From assembly GCA_023393475.1 (NCBI GenBank), contig JAEWLC010000047.1, forward strand, positions 1 to 64,000: DNA of 64,000 nt, read 5' to 3'. This DNA is from Pseudomonadota bacterium (GTDB lineage: Bacteria; Pseudomonadota; Alphaproteobacteria; Rhizobiales; Devosiaceae). Positions 24,974 through 32,011 of this stretch are shown here, piece after piece; within the stretch, counting starts at the first letter, position 1, and each line of letters starts with the position of its first letter. A program made the position numbers and the translations under genes. The notes under the pieces were generated by a model. It searched no databases and had not been told where the DNA came from. It was given only the letters and a program-made list of their open reading frames with translations.

Positions 24974-25900
24974 CTATTCGTTTCTGAGGGCTTCGCGCAG
25001 GTGGCCGCCGGAGATGACCAACGCGGTGCGGGCCTCGTTGACGCTCTGGCCGGTGAGCACCATCAGGATGGCGACCTTCATGTCGTTGCCCGCCGCCTCG
25101 AGCGCCGCTTCCGCAGCTTCCGCCGTGCAGTCGGTCGCCTGCATGACGACGCGCACCGCACGGGCGACGAGCTTCTTGTTGGTCGCCTGCATGTCGACCA
25201 TCAGGTTCTGGAAGGTCTTGCCGATGCGGACCATGCTGGCCGTCGACAGCATGTTGAGCACCAGCTTCTGCGCCGTACCGGACTTCATCCGTGTGGAGCC
25301 AGTCACCACTTCGGGGCCGACGACCGGGGCGATCGAGACCTGCGCCATCCGCGCGATCGGCGAATCGGGATTGCAGGTGAGCGCGACAGTTGCCGCCCCG
25401 ACCTTGGCGGCGTGCTCGAGCGCGCCGATCACGTAGGGCGTCCGCCCGCTGGCGGCGATGCCGACAACCACGTCGCGGGCGTCGATGGAGATGGCGGCGA
25501 GGTCTCCGGCGCCCTGCGCCACGTCGTCCTCAGCCCCTTCGACGGCCTTGAGCAGCGCCCCCGGCCCGCCGGCGATGATGCCGACCACCATGCCCGGCGG
25601 CACGCCGTAGGTGGGCGGACATTCCGACGCGTCGAGCACCCCGAGCCGCCCGCTGGTGCCGGCGCCGATATAGACGAGCCGGCCACCCGCTTCGAAGGCG
25701 GCAACGATCAGCTCCACCGCCGCCGCCACCTGCGGCAGCACCTTGCCCACGGCCTCGGGCACACCCCGGTCCTCGGCATTGATCAACGCGACGATCTCTG
25801 CTGCCGGCATGAGATCGATATCCATGCTGCGCGGATTGCGCCCTTCGGAGATCAAGTGGTTGAGATCGGACAGGATCGCATCCTGATCAGCGGTGGCCAT
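24974..25900 (-). CDS. murQ: N-acetylmuramic acid 6-phosphate etherase
   Basis: Cleaves the lactyl ether of MurNAc-6-phosphate to GlcNAc-6-phosphate and D-lactate in peptidoglycan recycling. The 308-residue protein has the MurQ signatures ISEGRNPRSMDIDLM, the SIS sugar site YIGAGTSGRLGVLDASECPPTYG, the catalytic glutamate region EGAEDD and VTGSTRMKSGTAQKLVLNM. ATG 25900 has AGGA ahead; upstream in-frame codons do not match the family. It converges with the permease. Its presence identifies the cluster as handling MurNAc-type sugars as well as GlcNAc. Confidence 0.96.
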   Translation of the reverse strand: MATADQDAILSDLNHLISEGRNPRSMDIDLMPAAEIVALINAEDRGVPEAVGKVLPQVAAAVELIVAAFEAGGRLVYIGAGTSGRLGVLDASECPPTYGVPPGMVVGIIAGGPGALLKAVEGAEDDVAQGAGDLAAISIDARDVVVGIAASGRTPYVIGALEHAAKVGAATVALTCNPDSPIARMAQVSIAPVVGPEVVTGSTRMKSGTAQKLVLNMLSTASMVRIGKTFQNLMVDMQATNKKLVARAVRVVMQATDCTAEAAEAALEAAGNDMKVAILMVLTGQSVNEARTALVISGGHLREALRNE

Positions 25901-26492
25901 GCGGAGGTTCCTCGTCACCAGCCCCTGGCGGCGCACCGGTGCTGGGTCATTTCGAATGGCTGAGGGCGCTAGGCATCCGCTACGCCATTGATTGCACACG
26001 CCTGAGAGAATCGTGTGTAGCAGTCGTGCGAGGCTCGACCAAGGCCCCTGGCGCGCTCTGACGGATAGGCGACGCGGTGTATCGGAGGACGGCTCTCGTA
26101 GACGACCGCTCTCGGCGATTACCGAGCGACGGGCCTTCGGAGCCTCCCACTACAGCGCGATGTTCAACAAGCCATGCATGCTGCCGTCCGAAGGCCAGAC
26201 GGGCTGGGGGAAGGCCGCCGCGACGCCAGGATATTGGGACGAAACGATTGGGACTGGGACGCGAAACCATTCTCGCATGGACACGTGCGTAATATCTGTG
26301 GCTGGGAGATTTTAAGCGCCAGCGATGCGCAGGCTCGTAGCGGCGCCATCCTTGTTCTGCCGATGGGACCGGCAGGATTGCGCTGTACCCCAGGCAGTCG
26401 CTGCAAACGCCCGATGAGACGCGGGAGAAGAACTCGCCGCGCCCCACCAACCACGATGAGCAAGGATACTAGAACCATCGTCGGAGGCTGAC
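25901..26492. other. Intergenic stretch of about 590 bases without a supported gene
   Basis: Open frames occur on both strands but none shows a family resemblance, signal or convincing codon pattern. Mixed composition and GAT/ATT-containing patches differ from neighbouring genes. It may contain the murQ promoter, the histidine kinase promoter and the remnant of a decayed gene. The last bases hold a GGAGG element at 26483-26487 for the kinase. Confidence 0.4.
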
Positions 26493-28046
26493 ATGGTCAC
26501 GCCACTCGAAGAACCCGTTCCTGACGACGGCCTGCGGCTTAGGCTGCTGCAGAGCGAAAAGCACATTCTCAGCCAGGTGGCCGCCGGCGTTGCCCTTCCC
26601 GATGTGCTCAAGGAACTGATCATCGCTGTCGAGGCCGAAACCGATGGGCAGATGTGGGGTTCCATCCTGCTGGTCGACGAGGAGGGCAAGCACCTCCAGC
26701 TCGGGGCCGCCCCGCATCTTCCCGAGGCGTTCAACCGGGCCGTGGATGGACTAGCCATCGCCGAGGGCGCGGGCTCGTGCGGGACCGCGGCGCATCGCGG
26801 CACGGCCGTCTTCGTCACCGACATCGCCACGGACCCGCTCTGGGCCCAGTTCTTGCCCCAGACGCTGCCGCACGGGCTACGCGCTTGCTGGTCTATCCCG
26901 ATCCGGGGCGCCGACGGGCGGCTGCTGGGCACCTTCGGCAACTACTACCGCCAGCAGCGAAGCCCGACGCAGCACGACCTTGAAGTTATCGCCTTCGTCA
27001 CCCAAACCGCCGCCGTCGCCATAGAGCGGCACAGGTTCGACCGGGCACTGACCGAGAGCGAGGAGCGATTCCGTACCCTGGTCGGCGTCAGCCCGCAGAT
27101 GGTGTGGCTGCGAGGGGCGGAGGGGGAGTTCACCTACTGCAATCGCTTCTGGCAGGAGTTCACCGGCCTGGACCTCGATCAGACGCGGCAGGGCGGCTGG
27201 CTCGACGCAGTCCACCCCTCCGATCGCAGCCACGCCGCCGAATGGTGGGCAAACGCGACGACCGACGCGCAATCCGTCGAGAGCGAGATCCGCTTCCGGC
27301 GCGCCGGTGACGCTGCCTATCGATATTTCGTCGTGCGCGGCACCTGTATCCCCGACAGCAAGGATTCCGGCGCTCGCTGGATTGGCGTTGGGCTCGACAT
27401 TCACGAGCGGAAGCAGGCGGAGGAGGCACGCGAGCTCCTCACCCGGGAACTGTCTCACCGCATCAAGAACATATTCGCGGTGGTCACCAGCCTCGCCAGT
27501 CTCGCCTCGCGACGCCATCTGGAAGCGCAGGGCTTTGTCGGAGAATTCCGCGCGCGCCTGCTCGCCTTGTCGACCGCCAGCGAATACGTGGTCCGTCCCA
27601 GGCACGGACTCACCCCGGAACCCGGCTCGGACGAAAGCACCGTGCTCGGCCTCGTCGACGAACTCCTCGCGCCCTACACCACCGATCTCGACAAACTGTT
27701 CGAGTTCTCGGGCGACGACATGTCGCTTGGCGAAAGCGCGGCCACGGCATTGGCGCTCTCCATCCACGAACTCGCAACCAACGCCGTGAAGTACGGCGCG
27801 TTGTCATCCGAGGGCGGGCATGTCCGCATCGAGGGTAGCCGCGTCGGCGACCTCTACCGGCTGACCTGGAGTGAGGTGGGGGGACCAACAATAACGGGCA
27901 AACCGGATCGCCGCGGCTTTGGTACCGAATTGGCCGCCCGCTTCATCGAGGGGCACCTGGGCGGGACCATCGAGTACGACTGGGCTGCAACGGGCCTCAA
28001 CGTCCGGCTGAGCGTGCCACTCGCGAGCCTGATCCGCGGTGCATAG
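26493..28046 (+). CDS. GAF-PAS sensor histidine kinase, HWE family
   Basis: A 517-residue soluble kinase. A GAF domain spans about 30-180 (GSILLVDEEGKHLQLGAAPHLP, GSCGTAAHRGTAVFVTDIATDP), a PAS domain about 190-310 (RTLVGVSPQMVWLRGAEGEFTYCN). The catalytic region is HWE type: phosphoacceptor H322 in ELSHRIKNIFAVV, N in HELATNAVKYGAL and the W459-x-E461 pair in TWSEVGG. There is no membrane segment. HWE kinases are abundant in Hyphomicrobiales and often control the general stress response through PhyR. No response regulator is adjacent, so it is an orphan. GGAGG precedes the ATG. Confidence 0.92.
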   Translation: MVTPLEEPVPDDGLRLRLLQSEKHILSQVAAGVALPDVLKELIIAVEAETDGQMWGSILLVDEEGKHLQLGAAPHLPEAFNRAVDGLAIAEGAGSCGTAAHRGTAVFVTDIATDPLWAQFLPQTLPHGLRACWSIPIRGADGRLLGTFGNYYRQQRSPTQHDLEVIAFVTQTAAVAIERHRFDRALTESEERFRTLVGVSPQMVWLRGAEGEFTYCNRFWQEFTGLDLDQTRQGGWLDAVHPSDRSHAAEWWANATTDAQSVESEIRFRRAGDAAYRYFVVRGTCIPDSKDSGARWIGVGLDIHERKQAEEARELLTRELSHRIKNIFAVVTSLASLASRRHLEAQGFVGEFRARLLALSTASEYVVRPRHGLTPEPGSDESTVLGLVDELLAPYTTDLDKLFEFSGDDMSLGESAATALALSIHELATNAVKYGALSSEGGHVRIEGSRVGDLYRLTWSEVGGPTITGKPDRRGFGTELAARFIEGHLGGTIEYDWAATGLNVRLSVPLASLIRGA

Positions 28047-28074
28047 TCCCGGAGGCCCGACGTATTCGGAGTGC

Positions 28075-28149
<75 letters not shown>

Positions 28150-28158
28150 ACGCGCGCG

Positions 28159-28187
28159 TTCCTACACGCTTCACCATATCGACGCAA
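28159..28187 (-). promoter_or_regulatory. Promoter of tRNA-Gln
   Basis: Reading the minus strand, TTGCGT (28187-28182) and TAGGAA (28164-28159) are spaced by 17 bases, which places the start of transcription a few bases before the mature tRNA 5' end. Confidence 0.55.
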
Positions 28188-28215
28188 CCAATCGGAAATC
28201 GCCGCAGTTAGGCGC

Positions 28216-28244
28216 TTGAACAGGCAGGGCACCGAGTCTATAAC
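28216..28244 (+). promoter_or_regulatory. Candidate promoter of tRNA-Pro
   Basis: TTGAAC (28216-28221) and TATAAC (28239-28244) are spaced by 17 bases. A leader of about 65-70 bases would precede the mature tRNA. Confidence 0.5.
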
Positions 28245-28318
28245 GCGCCTCGCAGCCGCTGGCCGCCTGCCGGAGCATCCCGATGTTTCGGCGCCTGATG
28301 GGCCCAGCAGCACACTGA

Positions 28319-28395
28319 CGGAGTATAGCGCAGCCTGGTAGCGCACCTGCTTCGGGAGCAGGGGGTCGAGTGTTCGAATCACTCTACTCCGACCA
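28319..28395 (+). tRNA. tRNA-Pro (CGG anticodon)
   Basis: A 77-base cloverleaf. The acceptor arm CGGAGTA pairs with TACTCCG, the anticodon stem CCTGC/GCAGG closes the loop TTCGGGA with anticodon CGG, the T loop contains TTCGAATC, and the CCA end is encoded. Confidence 0.95.
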
Positions 28396-28400
28396 ATCAA

Positions 28401-28429
28401 CCCCGGTGCCTAGCGGTGCCGGGGTTTTT
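28401..28429 (+). terminator. Terminator of tRNA-Pro
   Basis: CCCCGG at 28401-28406 pairs with CCGGGG at 28419-28424, followed by TTTTT, just after the tRNA 3' end. Confidence 0.75.
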
Positions 28430-28485
28430 GCTTGTCTCGCCTGGCTTTCGCGGGGAGCCCACCGGCCCACGGCGTCGCTCGAAAG

Positions 28486-29412
28486 CTAGCTCGCCAGCAA
28501 TGCCTCGATCTCGGCGCGGGTCGGCATCGAGGGTGCGGTGCCGGGGCGCTGCACGGAGATGCCGGCGGTGGCGCAGCCGAAGCGGATGGCTTCGACCGGT
28601 GAGCGCCCCTCGGCGAGGGCTACGGCGAAGCCTCCGTTGAAGGCATCGCCCGCGCCGGTGGTCTCCACCACCTTCGGCACCTTGAACGCCGGCACCATGT
28701 GCGTGCCGGCCTCGCCATGGAGCAGGGCGCCCTTTTCGCCGAGCGTGATGAGTGCATTCTTCGCGCCGCGCCGGACGAACTCCTTTGCCGCGACGAGGGC
28801 ATCATCCTCGGTGATGACGGTCAGGCCGGTCAGCGCCGCGGCTTCCGTCTCGTTGGGCGTGACATAGTCGCAGAGCCCGTAGATCGCATCGCTGACCTCG
28901 ACGGCCGGTGCCGGGTTGAGGATGGTGATGACGCCATGCTTGCGCGCCAGCGTCAGTCCGGCGAGCGCCGTGACGGTTGGCTGCTCGAACTGGGTGATCA
29001 GCACTTTCGAGGTGGCGATGACCGATTCCGCCGCTTCCACGTCGGCAGGCGACAGGTGGGCCGCCGCGCCGCTCTCGACGATGATGGCATTGTTGCCGGT
29101 TTCGGTGGAGACGAAGATGAACGCCGCGCCGGTCGGGGCGGTCTCGTCGATGACCACGGCGGAGGTGTCGATGCCGTCGGCGGCCCAGGCCTTCTGCGCC
29201 ATCTCGCCGAACGTGTCGCGGCCGATGCGGGTGATCATGCGTGCATCGCCGCCGGCGCGAGCCGCGGCGATCGCCTGGTTCGAGCCCTTGCCGCCCGGGC
29301 CGTCCTTGAAGCCCTGGCCGAGGATGGTCTCGCCCATCAGCGGCAGGCGCGGGGCGCGGAACGCGAGGTCCGCAACGAAGATGCCGAGTACGGCGACAGG
29401 CGCGCGCGCCAT
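28486..29412 (-). CDS. rbsK: Ribokinase-family (PfkB) sugar kinase
   Basis: A 308-residue PfkB kinase most like ribokinase. It has the N-terminal GGKGSNQAIAAAR signature and the C-terminal ATP/anion-hole motif VVETTGAGDAFNGGFAVALAEG with the catalytic aspartate. ATG 29412 has GGGAGG ahead; further upstream codons lie inside an intergenic repeat. It follows, on the same strand, a LacI regulator, a glutamine-amidotransferase-like gene and a MgsA-C-like gene, with the repeat separating it from the last of these. Ribose or a nucleoside-derived pentose is a reasonable substrate, given the nucleoside genes nearby, but is not proven. Confidence 0.88.
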   Translation of the reverse strand: MARAPVAVLGIFVADLAFRAPRLPLMGETILGQGFKDGPGGKGSNQAIAAARAGGDARMITRIGRDTFGEMAQKAWAADGIDTSAVVIDETAPTGAAFIFVSTETGNNAIIVESGAAAHLSPADVEAAESVIATSKVLITQFEQPTVTALAGLTLARKHGVITILNPAPAVEVSDAIYGLCDYVTPNETEAAALTGLTVITEDDALVAAKEFVRRGAKNALITLGEKGALLHGEAGTHMVPAFKVPKVVETTGAGDAFNGGFAVALAEGRSPVEAIRFGCATAGISVQRPGTAPSMPTRAEIEALLAS

Positions 29413-29487
29413 GATGTGTCCTCCCTTGGGTGGCCGGATGCTGTCCCGCATCTCGGCCGATCTGGCACGCGAGTGCCCGAGACGCGA

Positions 29488-29566
29488 TGTCATCCCTGCG
29501 CAGGCAGGATCCAACTCCCCACCGGCGCAGGCTGCGAAATGGACCCCTGCCTGCGCAGGGATGACA
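29488..29566. repeat. Intergenic inverted repeat (TGTCATCCC family, copy A)
   Basis: Perfect 21-base arms 29488-29508 and 29546-29566 (TGTCATCCCTGCGCAGGCAGG and its complement) enclose a 37-base core. The ends TGTCATCCC and the core beginning CCAACTC recur in copy B at 41937-42016. Confidence 0.85.
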
Positions 29567-29605
29567 CCGAGTTTGGAGAGCGATACTGCCCGGCCAGGCT
29601 CGGTG

Positions 29606-30187
29606 TTAGGTGAGCTTCCCCGCCTTCAGTGCCGCAAGGATCCAGTCGCGATAGGTCTGGTCCTTGTTCTCGATCTCGGGCACCACCTTGCTGGCTTCGT
29701 TCATGAAGTAAAGGTAGTCGCGCCCCATCGCCTCGCCGCGGCCGGTATGCATGTCGACGGCAAAATCCGGAATCTCCGGCATGCGCTCGCCGAAGGCCAT
29801 GTTGTGCTTGGCCCAGTTCACCATGTCGTCGGTGGTGCGGTCCTTCCGGCCCGAGGCCATGACGCGGATGGCGTGCGCAGCGAACAGGAACCGGTCGTGC
29901 TCGGGTCGGCCAAAGCGCTCATGCATGCGATAGAGCGTGTCGATCAGCACCGGCGCATCGAGATTGCCGGCGCCGACATCCTCGACCGAAATCACCATGA
30001 GCCGCGCCCACATCTTCTCCTCGAGCTCTGGCGAGGTGATGAACATCTCCCAGCCCAGCAGCACTGCGTTCTCGACGAGGCCGCGGCGGATGGATTTCTG
30101 CAGCGCCGAGATCACCTCGTCGGCCGGAAAACCGTTCTCCGTGGTGGTGCGCTGCCACGGATCCGGCGCCTGCTTCACCTTCGTCAT
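29606..30187 (-). CDS. Free-standing domain resembling the C-terminus of MgsA/RarA
   Basis: A 193-residue protein whose first two-thirds (DEVISALQKSIRRGLVENAV, LMVISVEDVGAGNLDAPVLI) resemble the C-terminal tetramerisation domain of MgsA/RarA AAA+ proteins (compare ISALHKSVRG and IASEDVGNAD of RarA). The AAA+ ATPase part is absent: there is no Walker A or B. Start ATG 30187 overlaps the stop of the amidotransferase-like gene (ATGA). It sits in a LacI-controlled operon with ribokinase, an unexpected setting for a replication-type domain. The function is unknown; a scaffold or regulatory role is only a guess. Confidence 0.75.
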   Translation of the reverse strand: MTKVKQAPDPWQRTTTENGFPADEVISALQKSIRRGLVENAVLLGWEMFITSPELEEKMWARLMVISVEDVGAGNLDAPVLIDTLYRMHERFGRPEHDRFLFAAHAIRVMASGRKDRTTDDMVNWAKHNMAFGERMPEIPDFAVDMHTGRGEAMGRDYLYFMNEASKVVPEIENKDQTYRDWILAALKAGKLT

Positions 30188-30933
30188 TTGCGCGCCACCC
30201 ACGAAGCGATGTTGTTCCAGAGCGGCGCATAGCCGGCCCATTCGACGAAGGGCGGCGGGGCCCAGTGCGGGCCGCAATCGGAAGTGAAGACCGCCGATCG
30301 GCCCTTGCCGAATTCGCCGACCGCGATCAGCGGATCGCCGCCGACGCGCACCAGCACTTCGGCATCGGGCTTGGCCGCGACCTCGTTATAGCCGAGCAGC
30401 GCCGGCCACTCGCCCGAAATCCCCTTGGTGATGGGATGGCCGGCATCGCCGAGCCGTGCGACCACGCCCTGCGGGTTCTCCTTGCGGTCGTCGTGCCGGG
30501 AGAGCGTCACCGGCAGCACTTCTTCCACCGGCGAGCCGGCATACTGGCCCTTGGCATCGATGCCCTGGAAGGTGAGGTAGCCGCCGATCATCACGAGCCC
30601 GCCACCATTGAGCACGTAGTCCTTGATCGAGACGAGACGGTTTGGCAGCGGCACCGAGCGCACGAACGTGTCGGGGTGCAGCAGCAGCGTGTTGGCGCCG
30701 ATATCGGAGAGCATCACCACGTCATAGGCGGCAAGCGCCTCGGCCGTCTGCGGAAACTCGCGTGCGGCGAGGTGGTTGGGGAGGAAGGTTACCTCCCAGC
30801 CACCCGCCTCGAGCGCCGCGCGCAGCCAGCGGACGCCCTCGTTGTATTCGGTGGTGGTGAAGCTGTCGAAGCCCTTGGTGTGGATCGAGTGGGTGACCCA
30901 GGACTCCCCGGCGATCAGGACCTTCTTGCTCAC
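30184..30933 (-). CDS. Glutamine amidotransferase class I-like protein (GATase1_like)
   Basis: A 249-residue protein of the GATase1-like/ThuA-related flavodoxin fold (KKVLIAGESWVTHSIHTKGFDSF, DVVMLSDIGANTLLLHP, GGGLVMIGGYLTFQG, PALLGYNEV, AVFTSDCGPHWAP). A classical nucleophile-elbow cysteine is not evident where GATases have it, so amidotransferase activity is doubtful. The start is GTG at 30933, overlapping the LacI stop by four bases; its stop overlaps the next gene. The tight coupling in a sugar/nucleoside operon suggests a metabolic role; no substrate can be named. Confidence 0.78.
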   Translation of the reverse strand: MSKKVLIAGESWVTHSIHTKGFDSFTTTEYNEGVRWLRAALEAGGWEVTFLPNHLAAREFPQTAEALAAYDVVMLSDIGANTLLLHPDTFVRSVPLPNRLVSIKDYVLNGGGLVMIGGYLTFQGIDAKGQYAGSPVEEVLPVTLSRHDDRKENPQGVVARLGDAGHPITKGISGEWPALLGYNEVAAKPDAEVLVRVGGDPLIAVGEFGKGRSAVFTSDCGPHWAPPPFVEWAGYAPLWNNIASWVARK

Positions 30934-31946
30934 GTTCTGAAATCCTTCGAGGTGGGCGCGGCGACGGACTGGCGCGCGATGAGTTCGACCGGCAGGCGGG
31001 TGAGCAGCGGAGGCTGTTCGCCGCTCATCTGGGCGAGGAGGGCCTGGAAGCCCTGTCGCCCGAGCTGTTCGACCGGCTGGCGGATCGCCGTAAGCGGCGG
31101 CGTCAGCAGCGTATTGAACGAGCTGTCGTCGAAGCCGATCAGCGATACGTCGTCCGGCACGCTGGCATTGGCATCGCGAATACCCATCACCGCGCCGATG
31201 GCGAGATAGTCGGACGAGGCGAAGATCGCCGTCGGCGGCAGCGGCAGCTCGAGGAACTTGACCGTCGCCGTACGCGCCAGCTCGGGCGCGAAGCTGCCCA
31301 TCGCCACGTATTCGGGCCGCACCGGAACGCCGGCCTCGTTCATCGCCATCAGGAACCCTTCGCGCCGCTCGGTCACCGTCAGCAGCCCGTGTGGCCCGCC
31401 GAGATAGGCGATGCGGCGATGTCCGGCTTCGATCAGGTGCTTCGTCGCCTCGTAGGCGCCCTCGGTGTTCTCGACGAACAGCCGCGGCACGCTGACGCCG
31501 GGGATGTCCTCGTCGACGATGACGACGTTCCTGCGCTTGCCGATCAGCTTGGCCAGCGTGCCGTCGTCCGGCGTGTTGGTCATCATCAGGAGGCCATCGA
31601 CATGGCCGTCCTGCAGCCGCTCCAGCGAGGCGATCTCGCGATGGCGGTCGGAACGGGTCGAGCTCATGAACACAGTGTAGCCGTGCCGGTCGGCCTCGTC
31701 CTCGAAGGCCGAGGCCAGTTCGGCAAAGAAGGGCTCGCGGATCTCGGGGGTGACGAGGCCGACGGCCTCGGTCTTGCCGGTCGAGAGGCGCTTGGCCATC
31801 AGGTTGGGCCGGTAGTCGAGCTTCTTGATCGAGGCGTCGATGCGCGCCGAAGTCGACGGCGGGAGCTCGATCCGGTGGTTCAGGTAGCGCGATACCGTCG
31901 TCGGCGAGACTCCGGCGTCCTGCGCTACGTCATGGATAGTGGCCAT
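30930..31946 (-). CDS. LacI-family transcriptional regulator
   Basis: A 338-residue LacI regulator: N-terminal HTH (TIHDVAQDAGVSPTTVSRYLN) with hinge helix (YRPNLMAKRLSTGKT), then a periplasmic-binding-like sensor domain (about 60-330). ATG 31946 is the family start; the open frame upstream runs antisense to adenine deaminase sequence and is not used. It heads the operon containing the amidotransferase-like gene, the MgsA-C-like gene and probably ribokinase. A near-perfect palindrome 35 bases upstream (31981-32007) is a likely autoregulatory operator. Confidence 0.93.
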   Translation of the reverse strand: MATIHDVAQDAGVSPTTVSRYLNHRIELPPSTSARIDASIKKLDYRPNLMAKRLSTGKTEAVGLVTPEIREPFFAELASAFEDEADRHGYTVFMSSTRSDRHREIASLERLQDGHVDGLLMMTNTPDDGTLAKLIGKRRNVVIVDEDIPGVSVPRLFVENTEGAYEATKHLIEAGHRRIAYLGGPHGLLTVTERREGFLMAMNEAGVPVRPEYVAMGSFAPELARTATVKFLELPLPPTAIFASSDYLAIGAVMGIRDANASVPDDVSLIGFDDSSFNTLLTPPLTAIRQPVEQLGRQGFQALLAQMSGEQPPLLTRLPVELIARQSVAAPTSKDFRT

Positions 31947-31980
31947 TCTTCCCCCGCAAGGAAACCCAAGGCTAGGACGG

Positions 31981-32007
31981 CGAAAGCGCTTTAGTAAAGC
32001 GGTTTCG
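31981..32007. promoter_or_regulatory. Odd-type LacI operator palindrome
   Basis: CGCTTTA-G-TAAAGCG (31987-32001) is a perfect odd palindrome, extended with one mismatch to CGAAA/TTTCG at both ends (27 bases). It lies between the end of adenine deaminase and the LacI start. It could instead be a transcript-ending hairpin, but it lacks a T-run. Confidence 0.6.
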
Positions 32008-32011
32008 CGGG

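Noticed and set aside
25980..26450. Overlapping open frames on both strands before the HWE kinase
   Set aside because: No domain, signal peptide or convincing codon pattern on either strand.
29488..29566. Insertion sequence
   Set aside because: The inverted repeat is only 79 bases with no transposase; better called a small palindromic repeat.
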